The notes below the pieces were generated by a model. It was not told the DNA's origin and did no database searches. It saw only the letters and a list, made by a program, of their open reading frames with translations. The position numbers and the translations under genes were made by a program. Source: Fulvivirga ulvae (GTDB lineage Bacteria; Bacteroidota; Bacteroidia; Cytophagales; Cyclobacteriaceae). Taken from it: DNA of 64,000 nt. Positions within the stretch are counted from its first letter, which is position 1, and every line of letters starts with the position of its first letter. Positions 26,501 to 34,662 of this stretch are shown one piece after another. The stretch spans positions 5,729,501-5,793,500 of the forward strand of contig NZ_CP089981.1 of NCBI RefSeq assembly GCF_021389975.1, in the 5' to 3' direction.

Positions 26501-26773
26501 TGAAATAGTACCGGAGTAGCTGGTAACCTGAGAGTAGTAAGGGTTAAGTTCAAATTCAACATAGTAATCCTCAACGGCTGAGGACGTATGATTGGATACC
26601 TTTAAAGTCCCTGTGAAGTCGGGAGCCAGGCGCTGCCCCTGCGTCCATGTAGCAGAAAAATTCTGAGCGACAGCTGTACCCGCTGCCATAAAGAATATTA
26701 ATGCTAAAAGCATGTGCTGTTTAAAGCAAACCTTAAGTAACAGACATAATTTTTGGTAGGGTAATTTGGTCAT
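23504..26773 (-). CDS. secreted large GH18 chitinase with CBM modules and T9SS tail
   Basis: 1089 residues: signal peptide (1-36, ends GTAVAQ); N-terminal CBM2-like beta-sandwich (37-145, FSATWTQGQRLAPDFTG); GH18 domain (about 170-570) with FDGVDLDWEYPG carrying the catalytic Glu near 291; two Ig-like domains (574-760); CBM5/12-like module (764-825); Ig-like domain (834-925); second CBM (929-985); T9SS sorting domain (1011-1089, YPNPFSAYTVIDF). The GH18 domain is of the longer ChiA/Chi18A-like type, unlike the shorter one in the neighbour. It is transcribed first of the pair, 84 bases upstream of the smaller chitinase gene. Confidence 0.96.
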   Translation of the reverse strand: MTKLPYQKLCLLLKVCFKQHMLLALIFFMAAGTAVAQNFSATWTQGQRLAPDFTGTLKVSNHTSSAVEDYYVEFELNPYYSQVTSYSGTISSLGNNRYKWTPPSWGGGTALGANASVDISVNAKYAGISIPPFNATMHGSNISASGFEVENLSPLFPSPCGKPQCAPASGYDPSKKIIAYYISWGVYGRNFHVQNIRADRMTHINFAFANINPSTYRIVVGDEFADLQKEGGSFDKLYQLKQYYPHLKTLISVGGWTWSTHFYEAAATAANRKAFAESVREFLVKYKFDGVDLDWEYPGGGGNDAGKGSPEDGVNYTKLVQAIRAELDAQQTIDGKYYYITAAVGAGTSKIDAMDVPGFFNVVDWVNIMTYDMNGAWANYTGHHAPLYNSAGDGVGNHPDGSPIIDPKFNVNSAIMHYISKGAPASKITAGLPIYSREWRNVQAGDSHGLYQPSTATQPPPGSWDEPGQPSGVHDYKDLVSDFINKNGYTRYWDDVAKAPYLYNPNQMGGHFISYEDNQSLDYKIDYIHSNSLAGAMYWESTQDVASGSNSLIDKIYDGIMAGGCSPNCPNNPPVAGISSPSSGSSFIQGTDITITATASDADGVVSKVEFYAGQTKLGEDLSSPYSYTWTNAPLGSHSLTVVATDDDNAQTTSGAVSITVNEPGSNEAPSVAITSPAEGTAVLEGAAITITADASDNDGNVVLVEFYEDGNKLGEDTSEPFSYTWNGAAVGAYGLTAKATDNEGAATISAVVNITVETSGGGDCGGLPQYVAGTSYNQDQEVKNLNQKFRCNVPGWCSSNAAWAYEPGAGQHWQDAWSLLGDCGGGDPDPDNEAPSVSITSPANGADFNEGDNITLTASATDSDGTVAKVEYFHGSTKIGEAISAPYTVTWSNVSAGSYTVTARATDNDGATGTSTAISVSVTTTGGGDCGGLPVWSASEIYTGGDQVQYNGTKYQANYWTQNNNPAEFSDPYEHWTNIGACGSSAARTVSSGISKADESGFESFSLKQNYPNPFSAYTVIDFSIPESSPVSLVIYNSLGAEVLRVVDNELTAGQYHYELNTTSLPSGLYHCQLKSGGRVMTLKMFKK

Positions 26774-26947
26774 AATAGTTGGTTTTAGGTTGTAAAATCG
26801 ATAGGTGTGTGAGCACCAATAACCTATGATTTATCAAAATCAGCATCTAATTCCAACTTTATTAGCTGAATGGAAGTAAAGTGTAGCTAAGTGCAGAAGA
26901 AGCCACCCCACCGGCAGGTAAAACCACCTGATTTACAATTGGTCAGC

Positions 26948-28156
26948 TCATTTCAAAAGCCCTGCAATATAGCCGGTGGTCCAGGCAGCCTGAAAGTTAA
27001 AACCACCGGTTACACCATCAATATCAAGCACTTCTCCGGCGAAGTAAATGCCCGGCATCTTCCGGCTTTGCATAGTATTAAAATCAATATCCTGCAGGCT
27101 TACCCCGCCGCATGTTACAAACTCCTCTTTGAAAGTAGTTTTCCCCTGTACTTCGTAGATATCATTGATGAGGATGTTCACCAGTTTGTTATGGCCCTTC
27201 TTACCCAGCTCACCCCAGGTAATATCCTCTCTGAGTTCAATTTTAGAAAGCAGGAAATCCCATAGCCTGTTGGGTATGTTAAACGGATTAGCATTTTGCA
27301 GCTTTTTCCGGGTGTGGTTTCCTGCCTGTTCTGAAAGTATCTGCTGTATATCTGCCTCAGTCAATTCGCCCAGCCAGTTGACCTGGATCTTGAAATTGTA
27401 ATTGAGCTGGTGAAGCACTCTGGCTCCATAGGCAGAAAGCTTGAGTATTGCCGGTCCGCTCATACCCCAGTGAGTGATGAGCAGAGGGCCTTCCTCTTTC
27501 AGTTTCGTGCCCTGCACACGTACTGAAACATGGTTTGCCGTAAGCCCCATTAGCTTCTTTATCGGCTCGTGAGGCATATTAAAAGTAAACAATGACGGTA
27601 CAGGTGTTTCAATTTTATGCCCCAGTTGCTCCAGCCATTTAAAACCTTCCGGTTTGGGGCTGCCCCCTGTAGTGACTATTACCTTTTCAGCCATTGCAGT
27701 CAGGCCATCCTTCCCTTTGAGTAAATAGCCTTTTGAAACCGAATGAAGGCCTGATACCGGGAAGTTCTGCTTTATGTTTATGCCGAGCTTTACTGTTTCC
27801 CTGATAAGACAATCAATAATCGTCTGGGAGTCGTCGGTAACCGGAAACATGCGGTTATCAGGCTCGGTTTTTAATTTTACTCCCCGCTGCTCAAACCAGG
27901 TTACTGTATTTTGAGTAGAAAATGTACCAAAGGCTTTTTTTAGCTGCTTTGAACCTCTGGGATAAAATTTGGCCAGTTGAGAAATGTTAAAGCATGCATG
28001 GGTTACATTGCATCGCCCTCCACCGGATACTTTGACTTTGGCTAATAGCTTAGCGGACTTTTCATAGATGGTAACGTTAGCATCCGGATGATGCTGCTTT
28101 GCTGAAATTGCTGCAAAAAACCCCGCGGCACCGCCGCCAATAATGGCTATTTCCAT
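26948..28156 (-). CDS. HI0933-like flavoprotein (NAD(P)/FAD oxidoreductase)
   Basis: 402 residues. The FAD-binding start IAIIGGGAAGFFAAISAK, KVSGGGRCNVTH, VIVTTGGSPKPEG and the C-terminal GIYFAGEVLDIDGVTGGFNFQAA are hallmarks of the HI0933/BaiN-like family of predicted reductases. Substrates of most members are unknown. The middle insertion (MGLTANHVSVRVQG ... LLITHWGMSGPAIL) is typical. The stop lies 174 bases from the chitinase start on the same strand; no functional link is obvious. Confidence 0.9.
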   Translation of the reverse strand: MEIAIIGGGAAGFFAAISAKQHHPDANVTIYEKSAKLLAKVKVSGGGRCNVTHACFNISQLAKFYPRGSKQLKKAFGTFSTQNTVTWFEQRGVKLKTEPDNRMFPVTDDSQTIIDCLIRETVKLGINIKQNFPVSGLHSVSKGYLLKGKDGLTAMAEKVIVTTGGSPKPEGFKWLEQLGHKIETPVPSLFTFNMPHEPIKKLMGLTANHVSVRVQGTKLKEEGPLLITHWGMSGPAILKLSAYGARVLHQLNYNFKIQVNWLGELTEADIQQILSEQAGNHTRKKLQNANPFNIPNRLWDFLLSKIELREDITWGELGKKGHNKLVNILINDIYEVQGKTTFKEEFVTCGGVSLQDIDFNTMQSRKMPGIYFAGEVLDIDGVTGGFNFQAAWTTGYIAGLLK

Positions 28157-28324
28157 TCATAAAAAATTCAGCCATAAAGCAAGTCAATAAGTTACACAAA
28201 AGCCACATATTGTAGAAGAAAACTCCCTCATCATACAAGCTTCTCCTTCCTAAATCCGGTTTTAACCCCAAAATAAGGTCAGGTATTATTTTGGTTCTTA
28301 TCCTGGGAAAAACCATTTGAACCA

Positions 28325-29860
28325 ATGACCATACTGGGAAACATAATAAAGAAGGCTATAGAGCTAAAGGGAAAGTTATCCGGTGACGATGACCCGGCGG
28401 GGCTTCAGGAGAAAACCCTTTATAACTTACTGGATAAGGCAAAGGACACCGAATTTGGCAGGCACTTCAATTTTAAGGACATTTTGAAAAGTGATAATAT
28501 AAGAGAAAGCTTTGCGGAATGTGTGCCTGTTTATCACTATAACAAAATGCGCAGCGACTGGTGGCTCAAAATGGAACAGGGCCAACCTGACATTTCCTGG
28601 CCAGGGAAGCCAAGCTACCTGGCTCTGAGCTCGGGAACTACCAGCGGTGTCAGCAAAAAAATACCTGTAACAGAAGATATGCTACAGGCAACCAGGCAGG
28701 CCAGCTTAGAGCAAATTACCTGTTTATCAAATTTCAATCTTCCGGCTGAGTTTTTTGAAAAGGAAATACTGATGCTCAGCAGTAGTACCAATCTTAACGA
28801 GGATGGCGAATATACTGAGGGGGATATTAGCGGCATTAGCACAAGTAATATCCCTTTCTGGTTCAGAAATTACTGTCGCCCGGGTGAGGAAATATTTAAT
28901 ATTGATGACTGGGATGAGCGCATACAGAAGATTGCCGAGCAAGCTCCGAAATGGGATATCGGGGCTCTTTCAGGTATCCCATCATGGATTGAGCTTATGC
29001 TTAAAAAGGTTATGGAATATCACGGGCTGAGCAACATCCATGAAATATGGCCTAACCTGAGGGTGTACGCTACCGGTGGTGTGGCCTTCGGCCCATATCA
29101 AAAGAGTTTTGAAAAGCTGCTGGCAAAGCCACTCATTTACATTGACACTTATTTCTGTTCTGAGGGCTTTCTTGCTTTTCAGGCAAGGCCTGAGACCAAC
29201 TCGATGAAACTGTCGCTGGACAACGGGATTTATTTTGAGTTTGTACCTTTTACGGAAGAGAATATACTGGAGGACGGATCAGTAAAGCCCGGCACAAAAG
29301 CGCTGACACTGGAGGATATCGAAGAAGGCGAAGAGTATGTGTTGCTGATTTCCAGTGTTTCGGGCCTCTGGAGGTATGTATTGGGAGACACGGTAAAGCT
29401 TACCAGTAAAGAGCGTTATGAAATAGATATTACCGGCCGTACCAAGCATTTTCTCAATGTAGTGGGTTCCAAACTTTCGGTAAACGATATGAATACCGCC
29501 ATACAAGCACTGGAGGAAAAACTCGGTGTAACCATCACGGAATTTACTGTAGCCGCTATTAAACAGGGTGATCATTTTATACATAAATGGTACCTGGGGT
29601 CAGAAGATCTTAAAGATAAGGATGGGGCAAGACAACTCATTGATAACACCTTACGGAATGTTAACCATAACTATCAAACGGCACGTGAACAGGCTCTGTC
29701 GAACGTAGTAATAGAAGTGGTCAGCCCTGATGTATTTTATGAGTGGAATGAAATGAAAAACAAAAAAGGAGGCCAGGTAAAAACTGCAAGGGTAATGGAT
29801 GAGGAGCAATTCAGCGAATGGGAAAATTTTGTGCGCACTTTGAGGGTAGCTACCGGCTAG
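28325..29860 (+). CDS. GH3-family acyl-adenylating enzyme
   Basis: 511 residues matching the GH3 (auxin-responsive promoter) family of acyl-acid amido synthetases: TEFGRHFNFKDI near the N-terminus, ALSSGTTSGVSKKIPVTEDML as the nucleotide-binding loop, CSEGFLAFQ, YVLLISSVSGLWRYVLGDTVKLTS and ITGRTKHFLNVVGSKLSV. Plant members adenylate hormones such as jasmonate and join them to amino acids; bacterial homologues are widespread in Bacteroidota with unknown substrates. It is divergent from the HI0933-like gene. Confidence 0.88.
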   Translation: MTILGNIIKKAIELKGKLSGDDDPAGLQEKTLYNLLDKAKDTEFGRHFNFKDILKSDNIRESFAECVPVYHYNKMRSDWWLKMEQGQPDISWPGKPSYLALSSGTTSGVSKKIPVTEDMLQATRQASLEQITCLSNFNLPAEFFEKEILMLSSSTNLNEDGEYTEGDISGISTSNIPFWFRNYCRPGEEIFNIDDWDERIQKIAEQAPKWDIGALSGIPSWIELMLKKVMEYHGLSNIHEIWPNLRVYATGGVAFGPYQKSFEKLLAKPLIYIDTYFCSEGFLAFQARPETNSMKLSLDNGIYFEFVPFTEENILEDGSVKPGTKALTLEDIEEGEEYVLLISSVSGLWRYVLGDTVKLTSKERYEIDITGRTKHFLNVVGSKLSVNDMNTAIQALEEKLGVTITEFTVAAIKQGDHFIHKWYLGSEDLKDKDGARQLIDNTLRNVNHNYQTAREQALSNVVIEVVSPDVFYEWNEMKNKKGGQVKTARVMDEEQFSEWENFVRTLRVATG

Positions 29861-29969
29861 AATTGACACCTATTCCCCGGGCATACAGATCAGACCCTTC
29901 CCGGCGTCGGGAGGGCGGTGGCGACTGTCTGTCCTTACGCTGTCCCCTGCCAGCACACACTTGCAAATC

Positions 29970-30956
29970 TTACCCAACTGTCAGCACAATCTTACCCATG
30001 TGATTACTGCTTTCCATCAAGGCATGTGCCTCAGCAGCCTGCTCCAGCGGGAAGGTTTTGTAAACTATTGGTTTGATAGTTTTATCCGCAAGAAATGGCC
30101 AAATGTTTTGCTCCAGTTTTTGGGCAATTGCATGTTTAAAAGCATGATCGCGTGCCCGTAAAGTCGATCCCGTTATTGTAAGCCTTTTCTGCATAACTTT
30201 GAGCAGATCAACCTCACCTCTCTTTCCTTTCATGGCATTGATCATTACCAGGCGGCCTTCCGTTCTTAGCAGGTTAATATTTTTAGGAGTATAGTCTCCT
30301 CCTATCATATCAAAGATAATATCCACACCCTCGTTGCCGGTGGCTGCCATTAAAGCCTCCTCAAAATCAGTTTCATTATAGTTAACAGCTTTTTCGGCAC
30401 CGATTTGTTCTGCCAGGCGGCACTTCTCTCCGGTCCCTGCTGTGGTGTAAGCCTTACCTCCCATGGCTTTTACCATTTGAATAGCCGCCACACCTATCCC
30501 TGAAGTGCCACCATGTACCAGCAGCCTTTCCCCTGTCTTAAAACCTGCCCGGTCAAATATATTGGTCCAGACAGTAAAGAAAGTTTCCGGCAGTGATGCC
30601 GCCTCTTTAAAATCAAGTCCGGCTGGTATGGGCAGGCATTGACCGGAAGAAACCGTTACGTATTCCGCATACCCGCCTCCGCCCAACAAAGCACATACCT
30701 TATCACCCGCTTTCCACCTGCTGCCCTCTTCCCTGACTTCCTTAACTACGCCCGCTATCTCCAACCCGGGAATATCATCCGGCACACCCGGAGGAGCCGG
30801 GTAGTTTCCCTTGCGCTGAAATACATCAGGTCGGTTAACTCCGGCAGCTTTAACTTCTATAAGCACCTCACCGTCTGCAACTTCCGGCCTGTTCCGTTTC
30901 TCTATTTTAAGTACTTCAGGTCCGCCGGGGCTGGTAATTACTATTGCTTGCATCAT
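29970..30956 (-). CDS. NAD(P)H:quinone oxidoreductase, PIG3-like (MDR family)
   Basis: 328 residues. The N-terminal GroES-like part includes AAGVNRPDVFQRKGNYPAPPGVPDDIPGLEIAGVV, the quinone-reductase signature without the zinc-binding residues of alcohol dehydrogenases. The NADPH-binding Rossmann fold starts LLVHGGTSGIGVAAIQMVKAMG. It resembles TP53I3/PIG3-like reductases that reduce quinones or other electrophiles. An ATG one codon later is an equally good start. Convergent with the GH3 gene. Confidence 0.9.
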   Translation of the reverse strand: MMQAIVITSPGGPEVLKIEKRNRPEVADGEVLIEVKAAGVNRPDVFQRKGNYPAPPGVPDDIPGLEIAGVVKEVREEGSRWKAGDKVCALLGGGGYAEYVTVSSGQCLPIPAGLDFKEAASLPETFFTVWTNIFDRAGFKTGERLLVHGGTSGIGVAAIQMVKAMGGKAYTTAGTGEKCRLAEQIGAEKAVNYNETDFEEALMAATGNEGVDIIFDMIGGDYTPKNINLLRTEGRLVMINAMKGKRGEVDLLKVMQKRLTITGSTLRARDHAFKHAIAQKLEQNIWPFLADKTIKPIVYKTFPLEQAAEAHALMESSNHMGKIVLTVG

Positions 30957-31146
30957 TTTGCTTCTTTTGGAATTATTTCATTGATGTTATAAACATACTC
31001 CACACTGGATTAAGCATCAACTTTACCGTCTGGCATTTGATGAATTTATTTAATAGATATGATTAAAAATTATCAATATCCTATTTAAGCCTTCTACGTT
31101 GAATACCTCTATATTCAACCCACATTAAATGCCTGACTATTAACCG

Positions 31147-32133
31147 ATGCGAAAACTTCAATACACCGGCAAGTTGCTTATTATTTTGTCTTTTGCGGCT
31201 ATTTATCTTATATGGGGCACTACTTACCTGGTCATATCCATCGGCCTTGAAGAGTTGCCTCCGTTTCTTATGGCCTCTATACGCTTTATCATTGCTGGCG
31301 TAATGCTGGCCGGATACTGTCTGTATAAAAAAGAAAAGCTGCCTTCGGCCAGGTCCATTATGAAGAATGCCATTCTGGGTCTGATTGTGCTGGCCGGTGG
31401 CCAGGGGCTTTTGATCTGGTCGGAGCAATATATTGCTTCAGGTTACGCCTCCATACTGTCGGCAACACTACCGATCTGGTTTGTGATCATGGATAAGAGC
31501 AATTGGAAGAACTACTTTTCCAATCCATTCATTATTACGGGTGTGGTATTGGGATTTCTGGGTATCCTGCTTCTTTTCAAAGACACTCTAAGTGCATCTG
31601 CTTTTTCTGAAACTGCCCTTCTGCAACTATACGGCTCACTTGCTGTGCTGATCGGAGCTATTTGCTGGGTGGTAGGCACCTTGTACAACCGCAGTAACCC
31701 TGCTCCGGGGTCAATGTATTCAAACCTGGCATGGCAGCTTCTTATGGCATCCTTTATATGCCTTTTTATTAGTTTTTCCACGGGTGAGCTGGCGGGTTTT
31801 GATATCTCAGCAGTTACTTACAAGGGTTGGCTATCAGTCATTTACCTTGCCATTGCGGGATCCATAATTGCCTTTATTGCCTATACCTGGCTCCTTACCA
31901 AGATGCCTTCGGCCATTGTCAGCACTTATGCTTATATCAATCCGGTGGTGGCAGTGCTCCTGGGCTGGTACCTTGCAGAAGAAGTGATCACCAGATACCA
32001 GCTCATAGGCATGGTGGTTATTTTGGGCAGTGCCATACTGGTGAATATTACCAAAAGCCAGGTACAATCGAAAAGCATCGAGGCAGAAGAAGGTGAGCCT
32101 GAAATCGAACCTGTAATGAAATTGAAATCATAG
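31147..32133 (+). CDS. EamA-family (DMT) transporter
   Basis: 328 residues with ten predicted membrane helices forming two EamA repeats (first from LLIILSFAAIYLIWGTTYLV, second from LYGSLAVLIGAICWVVGTLYN). The repeat-ending motif YINPVVAVLLGWYLAEEV is typical. Likely an inner-membrane metabolite exporter; the substrate cannot be told. A hydrophilic acidic tail follows the last helix. It is divergent from the quinone reductase gene. Confidence 0.9.
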   Translation: MRKLQYTGKLLIILSFAAIYLIWGTTYLVISIGLEELPPFLMASIRFIIAGVMLAGYCLYKKEKLPSARSIMKNAILGLIVLAGGQGLLIWSEQYIASGYASILSATLPIWFVIMDKSNWKNYFSNPFIITGVVLGFLGILLLFKDTLSASAFSETALLQLYGSLAVLIGAICWVVGTLYNRSNPAPGSMYSNLAWQLLMASFICLFISFSTGELAGFDISAVTYKGWLSVIYLAIAGSIIAFIAYTWLLTKMPSAIVSTYAYINPVVAVLLGWYLAEEVITRYQLIGMVVILGSAILVNITKSQVQSKSIEAEEGEPEIEPVMKLKS

Positions 32134-32265
32134 TTACGCCAAATTACGTTTATACCAATACGTAATGTCGCAATCCACCCCCTAATTTGTCAGACACGGC
32201 ACGGGTTGGTCTTTTATGGAGTAACTACTTTTGTAATAGCAATAAACCCCTAATAAAAAGCTATA

Positions 32266-33696
32266 ATGGAAAGCGAAAATTTAAATATCCCCAAACAAAG
32301 GTCTCTGAACAAACGATCGATATGGCTGGCACTTAAAGATGCCATTCGGGGCACTGAGGCCGACTATACCCAGATCAGTTTAAGAAAAGCGATTTTCCTG
32401 CTGGCCGTGCCCATGATACTGGAGTTGGTGATGGAGTCTACCTTCGCCGTAGTAGATATATATTTTGTAGGTAAACTGGGAGCATCAGCTGTGGCTACAG
32501 TTGGCCTTACGGAAACCTACCTATTCCTGCTGTATTCTATTGCTATGGGCTTATCTATGGCAATTACAGCAACTGTGGCCCGACGGACAGGTGAAAAAAA
32601 TAAGGAAGGAGCCGCCACGGCTGCTGTTCAGTCGATCTTTATTGCCGTGTTAATTTCTCTGCCTTTTTCCATAGCAGGAATTTTCTTTTCAAAAGACCTG
32701 CTGATGCTCATGGGAGCTGATGAGTGGAGCATTACCCATGGCTACAAGTATACAAGATGGATGCTAGGCGGAAATGCCATAATTGTTCTCTTGTTTGTAA
32801 TCAATGCGGTATTTCGTGGAGCTGGCGACGCCGCCATAGCCATGCGTGTGTTATGGATCGCCAATGGTATAAACATTATACTTGACCCCATGCTTATACT
32901 TGGCTGGGGGCCGGTGCCTGCTCTGGGTATTGAGGGCGCCGCCATTGCTACCACCATAGGCCGTGGTGTAGGTGTTGCTACCCAGGTCTGGGTGCTGGTG
33001 AAAGGTGGAAAGCACATCCGTATCACACTGGAACACATAGCCTGGAACGCAAAAATACTGATGGGCATAATACGTACCTCTCTTGGCGGTGTCGGCCAGA
33101 TGATCGTGGCCATGACCTCCTGGATATTTCTGATGAGAATACTGGCAGGTATAAGTAGTGAGGCTGTGGCAGGTGCCACCATTGCTATGAGAATCATGCT
33201 GTTTACCCTTATGCCTGCATGGGGTCTGTCTAACGCGGCGGCTACTTTAGTTGGTCAAAATCTTGGAGCGGGGAACCCGGATAGAGCGGAAAAGTCCGTC
33301 TGGAAGATCGGTTTTTACAATATGATCTTTCTTATCGTAGTATCGCTGATCTATTTCGCTTATAACCGTTCTCTTATCAGCCTGTTTACAGAAGATCGGC
33401 AAGTCATCGAAATTGGTGCCGAGTGGCTCAAAATACTGTCTTACTCCTACTTTGTATATGGCTGGTGGATGGTAGCTACACAGGCTTTCAATGGTGCAGG
33501 CGATACAAAAACGCCTACAATGATTAACCTGGTGTTTTTCTGGCTTATACAGATCCCTCTTTCTTATTTTCTTGCTATTTCATTGGGATGGGAACATTCG
33601 GGTGTTTTCTGGGGAGTATTCTTCTCCGAAACTTCTGTAGCCCTGTTTACCCTGTATCTCTTCAAACGAGGACGCTGGAAGCTGGCTACTGTATAA
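32266..33696 (+). CDS. MATE-family efflux transporter
   Basis: 476 residues with about twelve helices in two MATE halves (AVPMILELVMESTFAVVDIYFVGKLGASAVATVGL opens the first; GGVGQMIVAMTSWIFLMRIL the second). Conserved turns FRGAGDA and FNGAGDTKTPTMINL are present. It should extrude cationic drugs or metabolites using Na+ or H+. It lies 132 bases after the EamA gene on the same strand and ends in a hairpin shared with the hxlR-type gene. Confidence 0.93.
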   Translation: MESENLNIPKQRSLNKRSIWLALKDAIRGTEADYTQISLRKAIFLLAVPMILELVMESTFAVVDIYFVGKLGASAVATVGLTETYLFLLYSIAMGLSMAITATVARRTGEKNKEGAATAAVQSIFIAVLISLPFSIAGIFFSKDLLMLMGADEWSITHGYKYTRWMLGGNAIIVLLFVINAVFRGAGDAAIAMRVLWIANGINIILDPMLILGWGPVPALGIEGAAIATTIGRGVGVATQVWVLVKGGKHIRITLEHIAWNAKILMGIIRTSLGGVGQMIVAMTSWIFLMRILAGISSEAVAGATIAMRIMLFTLMPAWGLSNAAATLVGQNLGAGNPDRAEKSVWKIGFYNMIFLIVVSLIYFAYNRSLISLFTEDRQVIEIGAEWLKILSYSYFVYGWWMVATQAFNGAGDTKTPTMINLVFFWLIQIPLSYFLAISLGWEHSGVFWGVFFSETSVALFTLYLFKRGRWKLATV

Positions 33697-33715
33697 TATT
33701 CATTTCACACGCTAT

Positions 33716-33768
33716 TTGAGTTAAGGCTTTTACCTGGTTTCCATAACTTATAAAAGGCCTTAACTCAA
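33716..33768. terminator. bidirectional hairpin between convergent genes
   Basis: TTGAGTTAAG (33716-33725) pairs with CTTAACTCAA (33759-33768). The stem continues through TTTTA and TAAAA after a single bulged base. It sits between the MATE and HxlR-type genes. Confidence 0.7.
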
Positions 33769-33774
33769 CTGGCA

Positions 33775-34122
33775 CTAACCTTCTTTATGCAGCTCACCCC
33801 ACTTTTCCAACTCTATAAGGATACTCTTTAGCGTAGCTCCTTTTTCAGTAAGCTGATACTCCACTCTCGGAGGTATCTCAGGATAGGCAATGCGTGTAAT
33901 TAAACCATCAGCCTGAAGTTCCTTAAGCTGGGTGATGAGCATCCGCTCAGAAATAGCCGGCAGTTTCTTTTTCAATTCACCGTACCTGAGTTTACCATCA
34001 ATCAGAAATGCAAGGATGCTGAGCTTCCACCGACCACTTAATATGGCCATAGTATAAGCCATGCCGCAGTCTGCCTCAAGATTCTTCTTATTTAGAGTGT
34101 TCGTAGAAGATTTTTTTCTCAT
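33775..34122 (-). CDS. HxlR-family transcriptional regulator
   Basis: 115 residues. A winged helix with the HxlR signature: DCGMAYTMAILSGRWKLSILAFL, LRYGELKKKLPAISERMLITQLKELQADGLITR, then VEYQLTEKG. A Cys lies at the position (about 19) used as a redox or electrophile sensor in several family members. It is divergently transcribed from the DoxX-like gene, which it probably controls through the palindromic sites between them. Confidence 0.92.
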   Translation of the reverse strand: MRKKSSTNTLNKKNLEADCGMAYTMAILSGRWKLSILAFLIDGKLRYGELKKKLPAISERMLITQLKELQADGLITRIAYPEIPPRVEYQLTEKGATLKSILIELEKWGELHKEG

Positions 34123-34132
34123 TTCTTACAAA

Positions 34133-34164
34133 TTAGTAGGTACCCTACAATTAAGTAGGTACTT
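34133..34164. promoter_or_regulatory. palindromic sites between hxlR-type and DoxX-like genes
   Basis: AGTAGGTACCCTAC (34135-34148) is nearly palindromic and AAGTAGGTACTT (34153-34164) is an inverted pair AAGTA/TACTT around GG. Both contain the core GTAGGTAC, spaced 18 bp apart. They are plausible operators for the adjacent HxlR-type dimer. Confidence 0.55.
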
Positions 34165-34205
34165 GATTATATAAAGGTACTGAATAACCTTTACAACAAA
34201 AACAC

Positions 34206-34580
34206 ATGATGAAACTCTTAATTCAAGTAGTACACTGGATCGTATATGCGTATTATGTTTATCTTTTTGGCTATGCCAGCCTGTTCAAAGTTTTTCAGAA
34301 AGAAAGTATGATGATCAGTATGGACTCTCTCGGGTTTAACAAAACCTGGACGCTGCTGATTGGTTATGGAGAACTTCTGGGTGTGGTTGGATTATTGGTA
34401 GGCCTGTGGTTCCATGAAGTTAAAAACATAGCAGTTCTATGGCTTTTCCCGTTTGCCGTTGGGGCTTTGATGGTGCACTTTGCTCACCATGAGTATGAGC
34501 ATTATTACGCAGCGCTTTTTGGCTGTTTTTCGTCATTAATCCTGCTGGCTACTGACAAGTATTTTAAAATAGCCCTATAA
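34206..34580 (+). CDS. DoxX-like membrane protein
   Basis: 124 residues with four predicted helices. IVYAYYVYLFGYASLFKVFQKESMMISMDSLGFNKTWTLLIGYGELLGVVGLLVGL fits the DoxX-like pattern (helix, small charged loop, then G-x-x-E-L). Such proteins are often paired with HxlR-type regulators and linked to electrophile or redox stress. The His/Glu-rich HFAHHEYEHYYAALFG segment near the C-terminus is notable. Confidence 0.75.
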   Translation: MMKLLIQVVHWIVYAYYVYLFGYASLFKVFQKESMMISMDSLGFNKTWTLLIGYGELLGVVGLLVGLWFHEVKNIAVLWLFPFAVGALMVHFAHHEYEHYYAALFGCFSSLILLATDKYFKIAL

Positions 34581-34593
34581 GCTGTTCTTTATC

Positions 34594-34626
34594 AGAGTTG
34601 GCAGTTATCGCTGAACTGTCAACTCT
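34594..34626. terminator. hairpin between convergent genes
   Basis: AGAGTTGGCAGTT (34594-34606) pairs with AACTGTCAACTCT (34614-34626), a 13-bp stem with one G-T pair and a 7-base loop. There is no U-tract, so termination strength is uncertain. Confidence 0.5.
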
Positions 34627-34662
34627 GCCTAAGTTCCCATCTTTGTCCCGATAATTACCCTC

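Noticed and set aside
21050..26773. Repeated Ig-like and CBM segments suggested a CRISPR-like or other DNA repeat array.
   Set aside because: The repeats are long, coding and in frame, as expected for protein domain duplication.
29880..29905. Hairpin CCCTTCCCG/CGGGAGGG between the GH3 and quinone reductase genes as a REP element like the one at 167-190.
   Set aside because: It has a different sequence, no second copy in the window and no U-tract; too weak to list.
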